Shown: positions 54,544 through 63,369, counted from the first letter of the stretch. The stretch is 64,000 nt of DNA from Nitrospira sp. (GCA_024760505.1 CP058931.1:2738001-2802000); one strand, 5' to 3'. The notes: a model not told the origin generated them from the sequence alone. A program made the numbers and translations.

Positions 54544-55377
54544 TCAAGCCACCTGTAAGCCTTGTTCCTGGCGATATTGACGAGGACTCCGATACTGCAA
54601 CGCTTGATGTGGGCGCTCCTCGTTATACCAGCGCATCCAGATATTGATTTTTTGCCGCGCCTGCTCGAAGTTGCCAAATCGGTGTTGCCACACACACTCT
54701 TCTTTGAGGCTGCGGAAGAACCGTTCAATCAGCCCGTTTTGTTGCGGTGTGTATGGGGTAATAAATTCCTGAGCTAAACGGTAGTCGCGACAGGCCTGCC
54801 GAAAGCGGCGGCTCTGAAAAATCAAGCCATTGTCACTCCGAAGGACCGGAGTGGGGTCAACGGGGCGGAGGGTACCGAAGCGTCCGAGACAGGCAGATTC
54901 GATCGCCCGTTCCGCTTCCTGGGCCCGGCCCCGCAACGCGAACTCATAGCCCACAAGCTCGCGATCATGACAATCGATGACGGCCGTCAGGTGCCCCCAG
55001 CCGTCCTGTCCACACGGGATGTGGGTCACATCCATGGCCCAGCGATGATTACTCTGAGTCGTCCGACTCCGACGGCACTGTACACGCGGGCGTGGGGTCG
55101 CCGTCCGTTGATACACCAACCAGCGCTTTAGACGTAAGACCCGATACACCGCTTTGCGATTATGGGGGAGCCCATGGCGAAATCGTAAGAGCGCCCACAG
55201 ACGGCGATACCCATAGGTTGGATATTCCTGAATCAGCGGCTCTAGCTTGGTAACGAGTTCCTCCGAGAGCGTCGCACGAGCCCGCTTCCCTTTGGTCGGC
55301 CGATGCAGCGCCGATCGGCTTACCTGTAGAAGCCGACAGACGGTTCGTTCCGAGATGTCCGGCATAACTGTTCTCAC
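54544..55377 (-). CDS. IS3-family transposase OrfB (DDE integrase core)
   Basis: The 277-residue protein starts with GTG overlapping the orfA stop (GTGA). It has an N-terminal HTH_21-like segment (YPTYGYRRLWALLRFRHGLPHNRKAVYRVLRLKRW) and the DDE catalytic core: WAMDVTHIP (Asp), PVLRSDNGLIF (Asp), QQNGLIERFFRSLKEE (Glu). The C-terminal YNEERPHQALQYRSP is typical. All three catalytic residues are present, so it could be active. No A-rich slippage site was seen at the junction, suggesting coupled re-initiation rather than frameshifting. Confidence 0.92.
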   Translation of the reverse strand: MRTVMPDISERTVCRLLQVSRSALHRPTKGKRARATLSEELVTKLEPLIQEYPTYGYRRLWALLRFRHGLPHNRKAVYRVLRLKRWLVYQRTATPRPRVQCRRSRTTQSNHRWAMDVTHIPCGQDGWGHLTAVIDCHDRELVGYEFALRGRAQEAERAIESACLGRFGTLRPVDPTPVLRSDNGLIFQSRRFRQACRDYRLAQEFITPYTPQQNGLIERFFRSLKEECVWQHRFGNFEQARQKINIWMRWYNEERPHQALQYRSPRQYRQEQGLQVA

Positions 55378-55700
55378 GCGTCGGACATCTCCCGCGCTAA
55401 AGGGTAGGGCTTGATGGCCTCCCGTAACACATCATTCTCCACCACTAACTCCCCAATCTTTTGTTGGAGCTTTTTGATCTGTTCATCTTTCAGGGCCTCC
55501 TCATCTTTGGGCCGCCGCCGCAAGCCATTCTCCGCCGCGCGGAGATACTGATCCTGCCAATTCTCCACTTCGGCTACTCGCAGTCCATGTTGCCGGGCGG
55601 CTTCCGCCACCGAGGTCTCACCTTTGAGCACCCGCAAGACCAGAGCTGCACGTCGTTTGGCTGTCCATCGTTCAATGGGGTCTTCTGCATGTTGTCCCAT
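55374..55700 (-). CDS. IS3-family transposase OrfA (helix-turn-helix protein)
   Basis: The start at 55700 follows AAAGGAGGAAG. The 108-residue protein has a helix-turn-helix (RWTAKRRAALVLRVLKGETSVAEAARQHGLRVAEVENWQDQYL) and a leucine-zipper-like region (EEALKDEQIKKLQQKIGELVVENDVLREA). This is the usual DNA-binding OrfA of IS3-type elements. The open frame extends past the element into ku, which is not biologically meaningful. Confidence 0.9.
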   Translation of the reverse strand: MGQHAEDPIERWTAKRRAALVLRVLKGETSVAEAARQHGLRVAEVENWQDQYLRAAENGLRRRPKDEEALKDEQIKKLQQKIGELVVENDVLREAIKPYPLAREMSDA

Positions 55701-56568
55701 TAGGCTTCCTCCTTTAAGAATTGGGTTATGTCTTAAAGGTGGTCTTACTTTCAAGGGGGGCAGTATAGAGGTTCCATGGCAGGACATTGTGAAAGGGTTT
55801 GAATATGAAGAGGGTCGGTATGTGCTTTTAAATGATGCCGATTTTGAAAAAGTTGCCATTGAAGTGAATAAATCAGTTGATATCGAAAATTTTGTCAACG
55901 GAAAGGATATCGGCTACGAGTATTTTGATAAGCCCTATTATCTTGTTCCCGATAAAAAGGGTGAAAAAGTATATGTGCTGTTACGGGAAGTGCTTCGTCG
56001 AAGTGGCAAAATCGGGATTGCCAAAGTCGTTATCCGAACACGCCAGTATTTAGCCGCGCTTATTCCTCAAGGACATGTTCTGGTGCTGGAGCTTCTGCGA
56101 TTTCATCAAGAAATCCGCAATGTGAAAGAATTGGATGTGCCAGAAGCGAGTGTGAAATCCTACAAAATTTCGGAAAAGGAATTGACATTGGCCCAACAGT
56201 TAGTGGAATCCATGACCACAAAGTGGGAACCGCAACGCTACCATGATGATTACCGTGATGCCTTGCTGAAATGGATCGAAAAGAAATCGAAAAGTGCCCA
56301 GTCACGAACATCTGTTCCCCCTGTCGCAAAAGAAGAGAAATCAGGTTCAGGGAAAGTCGTTGATATCATGTCCTTATTAAAGAAAAGCGTTCAAAAGTCC
56401 CAACCCTCCGGCGGAGGCAAAAAACGCAAATCCGCCTCCCCTCGAAAATCCCGTAAGGCCAGTTAAATACCCTTCACCGTGAATGGCCCGCCTGACTGAG
56501 CAGAAGGGTCTTTGTTTCAGTTTTTTCAGGACTCAGACACTCAAGCCTGCTCGCAGGGAGTCACAAAC

Positions 56569-59190
56569 ATGGGATTAAAGGAATATCAGGGTAAACGGCA
56601 ATTCGAGAAAACCCCGGAACCTCGTGGGAAGACCTTCCGGACAAACCGGTCTTCTTTTGTTGTCCATAAGCATGCGGCAAGCCGGTTGCATTACGATTTC
56701 AGGCTTGAGCTGGACGGTGTGCTAAAAAGTTGGGCGGTTCCGAAAGGTCCCAGTTTATATCCTTCCCTCAAACGTCTGGCCGTTCAGGTTGAGGATCACC
56801 CAGTTGAATATGGATCTTTCGAAGGAACCATCCCCAAAGAAGAATATGGCGGCGGGACGGTCATGGTATGGGATCGCGGCCAATGGGTCCCTCAAGGAAA
56901 TCCCCAGCATTCCTACAACCGGGGACGATTGAAATTTCTTTTAAAAGGCCAAAAGCTGAAAGGGGGGTGGAGCCTGGTTCGGATGGGAGGGGCAAAATCC
57001 AAAGAAGAAAAAAACTGGTTACTGATTAAAGAAAAGGATTCGGAAGCCCTCCGAGGGAAACATTTCGACATTATTGACATGGCCCCCGGGAGTGTTGCCA
57101 CCGGACGATCATTGGAAGAGATTGCCGGGGCGAATCAGGAAAGAAGCAAGCAGAAACCGGTTTCCCAACGGAAGACGAAAAACAGTTCCACAAAAAGCCG
57201 TTCCTCCCGTACTCCTTCACGGAAGAATATCAACTCCGGAACTTCCCGCGTCCCTGATCCGTCAAACCTTCCTTCCGCCGTGTCCTCTTCCCAACCCGCA
57301 ACCCTTCATCCCCAGTTGGCGACTTTGGTCAAAATTTCTCCCGAAGGGGAGGATTGGCTGCACGAGATCAAGTTCGATGGGTATCGTATTGTCAGCATTG
57401 TTAAAAACGGAAAAATTCACCTGTTGACCAGAAACGGAAAGGATTGGACAAAAAAAATTCCCGACATTGCCGAAGCGCTGAAGGCATTGTCGATTCAACA
57501 GGGCATCCTTGACGGGGAGGTCGTCGTACTTCGATCGAACGGCACCTCCGATTTTCAGGCTTTGCAACATGTCTTGAAGGGTGAAGCCTCCGACCCTCTG
57601 GTCTACTTTGTCTTCGATCTGCCCTATTGCGAAGGGTACAACCTGTGTCGGACCCCGCTCCTCAGGCGAAAAGAACTGTTATGGGAATTAATTAAATCTC
57701 TGCCGGAGGGGGCGGCCCTTCACGTCCGTTACAGCGATCATATCCACGGTCATGGAAAACGTGCATTTGAGCAGGCCTGTCGATGGGCTTTGGAAGGAAT
57801 TATCAGCAAATATGCCATGAGTCCGTATCGCCAGGCGCGTTCAAAGCAATGGGTCAAAGTTAAATGTCATCATCGGCAGGAATTTGTCATCGGCGGGTAT
57901 ACCAACTCTTCGGGATCCAGAAAATTTTTCGGAGCACTGCTATTGGGCTATTATGATAAGCAGGGACACTTACAATATGCGGGCCGGGTGGGCACCGGTT
58001 TTACCCACCAACACCTTTCACGTATTTATGCGCTTTTGGCCAAGCGAGCTCAGTCCCATACTCCATTTGCCCGGTTGCCTTCCGACGGGAACATTCGGGA
58101 CGTGCATTGGGTCCATCCTGAACTTGTCGCCGAGGTAGAATTTTTTGAATGGACACGTGACGGGGTCCTGCGCCATCCTACGTTTGTCGGTCTCCGTGAG
58201 GATAAACCAGCAAAAAAAATCATCAAAGAGAGTCCACACTCTATGAACAATAATTATTCCGAAACAAGCAATTCTTCCAGCCGGCGATCCAATGCCTCGC
58301 CGGATAACTCAACGGAAAAGCCGGAACTGGCGCTTACGCATCCCGAAAAGATCCTGTATCCTCGGCAGGGCATCACGAAACGGAATCTGGCGGAATTTTA
58401 TCAACAGATCGCCAAGTGGGTGTTGCCTCATGTGGCCAGCCGGCCGCTGACGCTGGTGCGGTGTCCTCAGGGATCTCAACAAAAATGTTTCTACCAAAAA
58501 CATGCTTCGGGATCTCTTCCGGATTCCGTACACCGCATTCTGATCTGCGAAAAAGAAACGAAAACCAAGAACACATATCTGGTGATTGACGACGTGAACG
58601 GGCTGATCGCATTGGTGCAAATGGGCGTATTGGAAATTCATCCGTGGGGGTGCCGGAAGGATCGGACGGATCGACCTGATCGCCTGGTCCTCGACCTGGA
58701 CCCCGGTCCCGGGGTGAAATGGGAGCAGCTGGTTGAAGGGGCCCATATGTTAAAAAATCGGCTTTCGGGAGATGGCATAGAAAGTTTTGTGAAAACCTCA
58801 GGAGGAAAGGGATTACATGTCGTGGCCCCCCTGACACGTCGTGCCACATGGGACCAGTTAAAGCAGTATACCCGGAGACTGGCGATGGAAATTGCCCAAG
58901 CGCATCCCTCGGGATTTGTGGCCACGATGAGCAAAGCCAAACGAAAGGGAAAAATTTTTATTGATTACCTCCGTAACAGCTTCGGGGCCACATCTATTGC
59001 CACCTATGGCACTCGAGCTCTTCCCGGAGCGCCTGTGTCTACCCCTGTGAGTTGGGATGAACTCTTTTCCATCTCCGGTTCCCAGGTCTTTACTCTCACC
59101 ACTCTCCCTCAACGACTCCACAATCTTAGGGCAGATCCCTGGAAGGGATTTTTTGATCTTCGGCAGACACTATCCCGATCTCTTGCCTGA
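56569..59190 (+). CDS. ligD: DNA ligase D (phosphoesterase-ligase-polymerase)
   Basis: The start at 56569 has GGGAG upstream; the frame opens at 56512. The 873-residue protein has three domains in order. The 3'-phosphoesterase comes first (residues about 25-170, HKHAASRLHYDFRLELDGVLKSWAVPKGPS, EDHPVEYGSFEGTIP). An ATP-dependent ligase follows, with nucleotidyl Lys268 in IKFDGYR. Last is an archaeo-eukaryotic-primase-like polymerase (from about 588, with catalytic Asp709/Asp711 in LDLDPGPG). LigD fills and seals double-strand breaks held by Ku. The gene is intact although its ku partner is broken, so it may act alone or with another Ku elsewhere. Confidence 0.95.
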   Translation: MGLKEYQGKRQFEKTPEPRGKTFRTNRSSFVVHKHAASRLHYDFRLELDGVLKSWAVPKGPSLYPSLKRLAVQVEDHPVEYGSFEGTIPKEEYGGGTVMVWDRGQWVPQGNPQHSYNRGRLKFLLKGQKLKGGWSLVRMGGAKSKEEKNWLLIKEKDSEALRGKHFDIIDMAPGSVATGRSLEEIAGANQERSKQKPVSQRKTKNSSTKSRSSRTPSRKNINSGTSRVPDPSNLPSAVSSSQPATLHPQLATLVKISPEGEDWLHEIKFDGYRIVSIVKNGKIHLLTRNGKDWTKKIPDIAEALKALSIQQGILDGEVVVLRSNGTSDFQALQHVLKGEASDPLVYFVFDLPYCEGYNLCRTPLLRRKELLWELIKSLPEGAALHVRYSDHIHGHGKRAFEQACRWALEGIISKYAMSPYRQARSKQWVKVKCHHRQEFVIGGYTNSSGSRKFFGALLLGYYDKQGHLQYAGRVGTGFTHQHLSRIYALLAKRAQSHTPFARLPSDGNIRDVHWVHPELVAEVEFFEWTRDGVLRHPTFVGLREDKPAKKIIKESPHSMNNNYSETSNSSSRRSNASPDNSTEKPELALTHPEKILYPRQGITKRNLAEFYQQIAKWVLPHVASRPLTLVRCPQGSQQKCFYQKHASGSLPDSVHRILICEKETKTKNTYLVIDDVNGLIALVQMGVLEIHPWGCRKDRTDRPDRLVLDLDPGPGVKWEQLVEGAHMLKNRLSGDGIESFVKTSGGKGLHVVAPLTRRATWDQLKQYTRRLAMEIAQAHPSGFVATMSKAKRKGKIFIDYLRNSFGATSIATYGTRALPGAPVSTPVSWDELFSISGSQVFTLTTLPQRLHNLRADPWKGFFDLRQTLSRSLA

Positions 59191-59244
59191 TTTTCAACAA
59201 ACGGGTTCATGCGCTTGCGGGGAAGAGGTCCTTTCCGATGCCGT

Positions 59245-59550
59245 TTATTTTTTCTTTCGAGCACGAGTCTCAGCGGCCTTCTTGGCGGAGGCGGATTTTG
59301 CGGATGCCGACCGTGAGGCCGAGGCTTTTCCGCCTTTTTCCCCGCCTTTTTTAGCCGGTGCTGTATTTATCCCTTTTCCTCGACCGGATCCCCCTGGTTT
59401 CTTCCCTCCACCGGTCATTTTGTTCACGGTAGCCCATGCACGTCGTTCCGCTTCGTCTTCCGATACGCCTCGCTTCTCATATCCTTCTTCAATTTTTTCT
59501 GCCTGACGCTTTTGTTTTCCGGTGTATTTGGATTTGTCTCCTCTTGGCAT
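59245..59550 (-). CDS. Small basic Lys/Ala-rich protein of the 'plasmid stabilization' annotation type
   Basis: The 101-residue protein begins MPRGDKSKYTGKQKRQAEKIEEGYEKRGVSEDEAERRAWATVNK, a conserved block often annotated as plasmid stabilization protein. It continues with a histone-tail-like Lys/Ala/Ser region (KASASRSASAKSASAKKAAETRARKKK). It probably binds nucleic acid. AAGGAGG precedes the ATG. It lies convergently after ligD; a functional tie to end joining is only an inference. Confidence 0.72.
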   Translation of the reverse strand: MPRGDKSKYTGKQKRQAEKIEEGYEKRGVSEDEAERRAWATVNKMTGGGKKPGGSGRGKGINTAPAKKGGEKGGKASASRSASAKSASAKKAAETRARKKK

Positions 59551-60192
59551 GAGGACCTCCTTGTTTTTGACAGAGCCGAAAAGAGTATCATTTTTTCTTC
59601 ACCTGTATGCTCGAAGCGGAGAGTGGGAGGAAAATCTAAAAGTGTGTTCCGAAAAAATTGGCATGACCCATTATACCGACGGCCTTAGTGGTGAATCGGA
59701 ATACAAATACATTTATGGCAAATTAAGATTTGTCCCATAGTCACTGGCCACGTTTATCCAGTGAAGTTTTGGGGTTAATCGCAGGTCAACTCGAAAACTT
59801 GCAATGTTAACTTCTTGAACTAGGGTCGTTGCATACTCTTTGCTTCCAAGCCCATCCCAAATTTCGAACCGAGACCTTCGGAAATTCAGAGGCACCTGGG
59901 GAGGGTTTTAGAGGTTCCCTGAAGATAGTGTCTGAGTTAATCCGGTTGTTTTTCTGGTCACGGGCTAAGGCGATTTTCGTTTTTGCCCACATGAACCCTT
60001 CTATGATTTTCCAAGTTCGCAGATGAGCTCCATGGCCTGTTCGACATCCTGATAGGCTTCATAATGAAACCATTGGCAGACGTCGATACTTTTTGCAGGG
60101 GTTCGTCAATGGTGCCACAGAACACCGTCACACGAATATCCGGGCGGGGATTTCCGTCAGGAAATCCCCGCCCGGAAGGTTTGCCGACCAGT
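59551..60192. other. Intergenic region with an unrecognised C-terminal gene fragment
   Basis: On the minus strand, from about 60107 to 60001, a frame reads PAKSIDVCQWFHYEAYQDVE and QAMELICELGKS followed by TAG. It looks like the true end of a protein but has a TGA directly upstream and no N-terminal part. I do not recognise the family. The remaining 400 bases show no gene. Confidence 0.3.
60140..60175. terminator. Perfect 16-base-pair hairpin
   Basis: CCGGGCGGGGATTTCC (60140-60155), a four-base loop, and its complement (60160-60175) lie 17 bases after the stop of the gene at 60193 (minus strand). It probably ends that transcript; the T tract is weak. Confidence 0.65.
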
Positions 60193-60804
60193 TTATTGGA
60201 CGGGTTCAGCCGAGATGACGTGAAATTCTTTCTTCTGTGTCACCAACGCTTCAATTTTATCGCCCTTCTTCAATTCGCCTGAATGTTCGGCGGATTGGTC
60301 CAGCCGGAGACGGATTTCTTTGCCGGAAGTATCCTGAACGTAGTACACATTTCCATCGATTTTGGAAATCTCTCCTTGAATGGTTCTTGTGAAATTTCCG
60401 GCCTGCGAGGATGATGATTGCGAAGAAGATTGCGCTTGCATGGATTCTCCACCTTTTTGTGCGGAAGCTGCAGTGGAATCCCCATCTTTTTTAACGGAAA
60501 CCACATCATACGTCTCTTCCCCGTTCGGGATCCTGGCTTGAATTTTGTCACCTTCTTTGGGTTGTTTCCCCTGAAATGCCTTCTCATCAAGGTGAAGACG
60601 GATCGTCTCACCTTTATCATTTTTGATCGTGAACACGTCGCCTTCGACTTTTTCCACCGTGCCTTTCACCGTCGCCATCTGGTTCTTTTGCTGACTGGTT
60701 CGGTCCGATGGTTGTTGCATCTGATCGCTGGAAGCGTGCAGGGTGGCGACGAAACCCAGGGTAAGCACAAACGTCGGTGCGGCAAATTTCCATACAGGAT
60801 TCAT
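60193..60804 (-). CDS. Secreted protein with two OB-like units
   Basis: The 203-residue protein has a signal peptide (FAAPTFVLTLGFVATLHASS) after CAAGGAGGTCG. Two units follow: TVKGTVEKVEGDVFTIKNDKGETIRLHLDEKAFQGKQPKEGDKIQARI and TIQGEISKIDGNVYYVQDTSGKEIRLRLDQSAEHSGELKKGDKIEALV. A Ser/Gln-rich linker joins them. The G.V..V.G..Y.I.D..GKEIRL.LD pattern and the closing KGDKI make it a member of the same secreted family as the genes at 14515, 20984 and 52922. A copy of the shared motif is upstream. The function is unknown. Confidence 0.74.
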   Translation of the reverse strand: MNPVWKFAAPTFVLTLGFVATLHASSDQMQQPSDRTSQQKNQMATVKGTVEKVEGDVFTIKNDKGETIRLHLDEKAFQGKQPKEGDKIQARIPNGEETYDVVSVKKDGDSTAASAQKGGESMQAQSSSQSSSSQAGNFTRTIQGEISKIDGNVYYVQDTSGKEIRLRLDQSAEHSGELKKGDKIEALVTQKKEFHVISAEPVQ

Positions 60805-60880
60805 AACACGACCTCCTTGTGTGTGAGAAAAATGAACTGAAGTGAACTGTCAAGATAAAGCGAAAGGCAAATACGCACAA

Positions 60881-60895
60881 CTGTCAAAAACCCTC
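60881..60895 (-). promoter_or_regulatory. Shared motif, variant
   Basis: On the minus strand this reads GAGGGTTTTTGACAG, about 80 bases before the secreted two-unit gene at 60804. It keeps GGGTTTT and the CAG four bases further on. Confidence 0.45.
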
Positions 60896-60911
60896 ATTGA
60901 CCAAAACGTGC

Positions 60912-61913
60912 TTAGGATTTTATCGAATGAGGGTGGGTTTCAGCTGTCCGACCCAGTGTATCTGCCGAGTAGGCTTCGCGTTGGCCCATCGGTTCGGGCT
61001 CACCCTCCGTCGTGTCTACCCGCGTCTGTCGTTCCATTTCCGAATTAATTTCGGCCCCGACCATGACGATGAATGCAGTCAACCAGAACCACATCAGCAA
61101 AATGACCGCCGCGCCGAGTGACCCGTACGTTTGGTTGTAACTACTGTAATCATTCGCATAGATAGCAAAAGCCGACGATCCCACTATCCACATCAGTGTG
61201 GCGATTCCGGCACCCCATGACACCCATTGCCATCTCGGGTAATTTCGGCAGGGTGCATACCGGTACAGAATGGCCAATCCCCCCATGACGATCATGGCCA
61301 AAAGCGGCCAACGACTGAGGGAGAGGACCGTTTGCATTTTCTGGCCGAACCCCAGCGCGTCCAATACCGCCGGCAGCAGGGTAATGAGAAAGAGAGTCAG
61401 GATGACAAAAATAAGACCTCCAACCGTTAATCCTAAGGCCAGCGCGGTAACTTTGATGAAACTCCGTTCTTCTTCTTCATTGTAGGCAATGTTCAAGGAC
61501 GTGATCATTGCAGACATGCCTTTGGACGCGCTCCAAATTGCAAAGAGCAATCCCCCGATCGCTCCAAAACTTAAAGCCGATTGCCCGCTGGTTGAAATAG
61601 TTGTCAGCTGCTCTTGGATTAAGGTTTGGGTGTCTTGCGGGAGGAAGGAACTGAGAGAAGTAATCTGTTGCTGGACATCAGAGGCCTCGGTAAACAGTCC
61701 ATAGAGCGAGACAATGGCGGCCAGCGCCGGAAAGAGGGCCAGGACGGCATAAAACGCCACTCCTGCGGCGACAATCGAAACGTTATCCTGTGATATTTGA
61801 TCCTTTACGCGCAGGAGGATGTCCCACCACCCTGCATGGGGGATTTGACTGGGCTGAGCCGCATTCCGGCCTCTTGTGCCGGACTTCTTTTCGGCTGTGT
61901 TGTCTCGGGACAT
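60912..61913 (-). CDS. YihY/BrkB family inner-membrane protein
   Basis: The start at 61913 has AAGAGGC upstream; the frame opens at 61961. The 333-residue protein has six helices with the YihY/UPF0761 signatures AGVAFYAVLALFPALAAIVSLYGL, SKGMSAMITSLNIAYNEEEERSF, YRYAPCRNYPRWQWVSWGAGIATLMWIVGSSAFAIYANDYSSYNQTYGSLGAAVILLMWFWL. Formerly called ribonuclease BN, the family is an inner-membrane protein of unknown transport role. The C-terminal tail is hydrophilic. Confidence 0.92.
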   Translation of the reverse strand: MSRDNTAEKKSGTRGRNAAQPSQIPHAGWWDILLRVKDQISQDNVSIVAAGVAFYAVLALFPALAAIVSLYGLFTEASDVQQQITSLSSFLPQDTQTLIQEQLTTISTSGQSALSFGAIGGLLFAIWSASKGMSAMITSLNIAYNEEEERSFIKVTALALGLTVGGLIFVILTLFLITLLPAVLDALGFGQKMQTVLSLSRWPLLAMIVMGGLAILYRYAPCRNYPRWQWVSWGAGIATLMWIVGSSAFAIYANDYSSYNQTYGSLGAAVILLMWFWLTAFIVMVGAEINSEMERQTRVDTTEGEPEPMGQREAYSADTLGRTAETHPHSIKS

Positions 61914-62076
61914 GATATAGCCTCTTGTTGTAAAATTTTGGTCCGACAGGAAACCTTTCATTGATGAGAAGAACCGGAGCTGATCTCAGCCAGTCATTCA
62001 TTGATCCGCACTGATTATCAATACTGTCCAATTGGCGCACCGGCTCGTGCGACCGTTTGTCCGGTTTTCCTCCCCT

Positions 62077-62955
62077 TTAATTCATGCCTGCCTGTTCTTT
62101 GATGGTCTCAGTAGCCACCCGTTGAGCCTCAGCAGCGGCCTCTTTGGCCTTCGGCATGATCTCCTTGGCGGTTGCCTTAGCTTCCTCCAGCAACCGGTCG
62201 CGCGTTTCACCCATCCATTGATCTTCCTTTTCAGACCGTGGCAGGGAAAGGCCGATAGCCGTTCCAATGGCTAACGTTATGGCCCCCATGGTCAGAGGGC
62301 TTTCCTGCATATACCGGAATAATTCATCCTTCATGCGTTCGCCCCCCTCGCGTGTGCGCTCTCGGATTTCATCTGACCGGTTCGACGCCTTTTCTTTCCA
62401 ATCTTCCAATGATTCTTGTGCCTGGTTTGGCCATTCCGAAATCTGTTCTCGTGCCTGTTGTCCCGAGGCCTGTGCTCTTGCCTTCATGGCGTCCAGGGAT
62501 CTTCCCCGACGGGATCGTTGACGGGGAATCCGCCCGGCTTTAATTTCGGGAGCATAATCCGGCCACTCTTCATAGGGATCAAGGGAATAGTCATCGCCAT
62601 ATCGGTCCCTACCAAATCTGCTTTTGGCTGATGAGGAATTGCCGGCCTGCTTCATCATCCATAGGAGACCCACGCCAATAAAGGCGGCAGGTAGGGGATT
62701 GTTCAGGACCCGTTCCACCAGGAGAGATTGCCATTGATTTACCTTCACACGGGCATTTTCTTTTGCCGTTTCGACTTTATCTATAGCTGCGGTTTTGACC
62801 TGTTCCTTGATGGTATCCGGAGACAGACGTTGTTGAAGTGTATAAACCGTCCCATCCAATTCCGCTCTGGTTACTCGAATTTGTTCGCGAAGCCGGGCAG
62901 GATCTTCAATCTTTTTCGATTCTTGCACATTTAATTGAGTACGTTGGTCGTCCAC
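62077..62955 (-). CDS. DUF3618 domain membrane protein
   Basis: The 292-residue protein starts with GTG and AAAGGAG, overlapping the upstream holin-like gene by 25 bases. Near the start it has LREQIRVTRAELDGTVYTLQQRLSP, the DUF3618 signature. It then has a helix (NNPLPAAFIGVGLLWMMK), a long charged helical part (MKARAQASGQQAREQISEWPNQAQESLEDW) and a second membrane segment (ESPLTMGAITLAIGTAIGLSLP). The tail is Ala/Glu-rich. Such proteins occur beside YtxH and holin-like genes in stress loci; the role is unknown. Confidence 0.88.
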   Translation of the reverse strand: MDDQRTQLNVQESKKIEDPARLREQIRVTRAELDGTVYTLQQRLSPDTIKEQVKTAAIDKVETAKENARVKVNQWQSLLVERVLNNPLPAAFIGVGLLWMMKQAGNSSSAKSRFGRDRYGDDYSLDPYEEWPDYAPEIKAGRIPRQRSRRGRSLDAMKARAQASGQQAREQISEWPNQAQESLEDWKEKASNRSDEIRERTREGGERMKDELFRYMQESPLTMGAITLAIGTAIGLSLPRSEKEDQWMGETRDRLLEEAKATAKEIMPKAKEAAAEAQRVATETIKEQAGMN

Positions 62956-63323
62956 TGTTTGGTCTCCTTTAGACTGTCAATGGTTTTTTGCGGGGCGGGG
63001 TCCATGGTTTTCAAATCGCTGATACCTTTTTGAATCAAGGCGTAGCCGATCCCCACAACGGCCAGTCCTACAATCAGCGCCGAAGCCCAGGCGGGGATGA
63101 TTAATGCCAGGGCGAAAGTGGCCGCACTTAGGAGAACCAGCAATCCTGCATAGGCCAACGCTCCACCTACCGCAATAAATCCCACATCCTTTCCGGCCTG
63201 TTTGGCTTTTTGGGAAATTTCAAGTTTTAAAAGCTGCATTTCCTGTTGAATAAGGATTTTTGTTTCGTTCAACAGGTCACGGAAGAGATCACTAAGTGGT
63301 CGTTCTTCCTGATATAAACTCAT
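62931..63323 (-). CDS. Phage-holin-superfamily-like (Phage_holin_3_6) membrane protein
   Basis: The 130-residue protein has RPLSDLFRDLLNETKILIQQEMQLLKLEISQKAKQAGKDVGFIAVGGALAYAGLLVLLSAATFALALIIPAWASALIVGLAVVGIGYALI. This is the conserved pattern of the family often annotated as phage holin or Actinobacterial holin-like (PF07332), but here in a housekeeping stress context. AAGGAGGATG precedes the ATG. It is the middle gene of the YtxH-like / holin-like / DUF3618 operon. Confidence 0.9.
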   Translation of the reverse strand: MSLYQEERPLSDLFRDLLNETKILIQQEMQLLKLEISQKAKQAGKDVGFIAVGGALAYAGLLVLLSAATFALALIIPAWASALIVGLAVVGIGYALIQKGISDLKTMDPAPQKTIDSLKETKQWTTNVLN

Positions 63324-63369
63324 AACATCCTCCTTCTATGTTCTCATTGATGTGAATAAGGATTCCCGG

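Larger units (their letters stand above)
54527..55766 (-). mobile_element. IS3-family insertion sequence inside ku
   Basis: The element is about 1.23-1.24 kb with imperfect terminal inverted repeats: left TGCTCCCCTGAAATCAAG from 54531, right (complement) TGCCCCCCTTGAAAGTAAG ending at 55762. Two overlapping minus-strand genes code the transposase. The ku sequence AGAGGT is found on both sides (54521-54526 and 55767-55772), consistent with a target duplication. The TG...CA ends at 54531 and 55762 are typical for the family and would leave four unexplained bases on each side, so the exact ends are uncertain. Confidence 0.85.
54360..56466 (+). pseudogene. ku: Ku NHEJ protein gene, broken by a stop codon and an IS3-family insertion
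   Basis: The 5' part (54360-54526) reads MTRPI*KGHITFGLVTIPVVVHSAEK and LLDSRNHARVRYERVNEETGEEV. The TAG at 54375-54377 replaces the Trp (TGG) normally found at this place in Ku. The 3' part resumes at about 55773 as VPWQDIVKGFEYEEGRYVLL and continues through KSVDIENFV, RQYLAALIPQGHVLVLELLRF to a Lys/Ser-rich tail. Between them sits the IS element. Removing it and one six-base duplicate joins GAAGAGGT to TCCATGG in frame. Ku binds DNA ends and recruits LigD, whose gene follows; this copy cannot give a full protein. Confidence 0.93.

Noticed and set aside
62931..63323. Prophage, suggested by the holin-like gene
   Set aside because: No other phage gene is nearby; this holin-like family is common in non-phage stress operons with YtxH and DUF3618.
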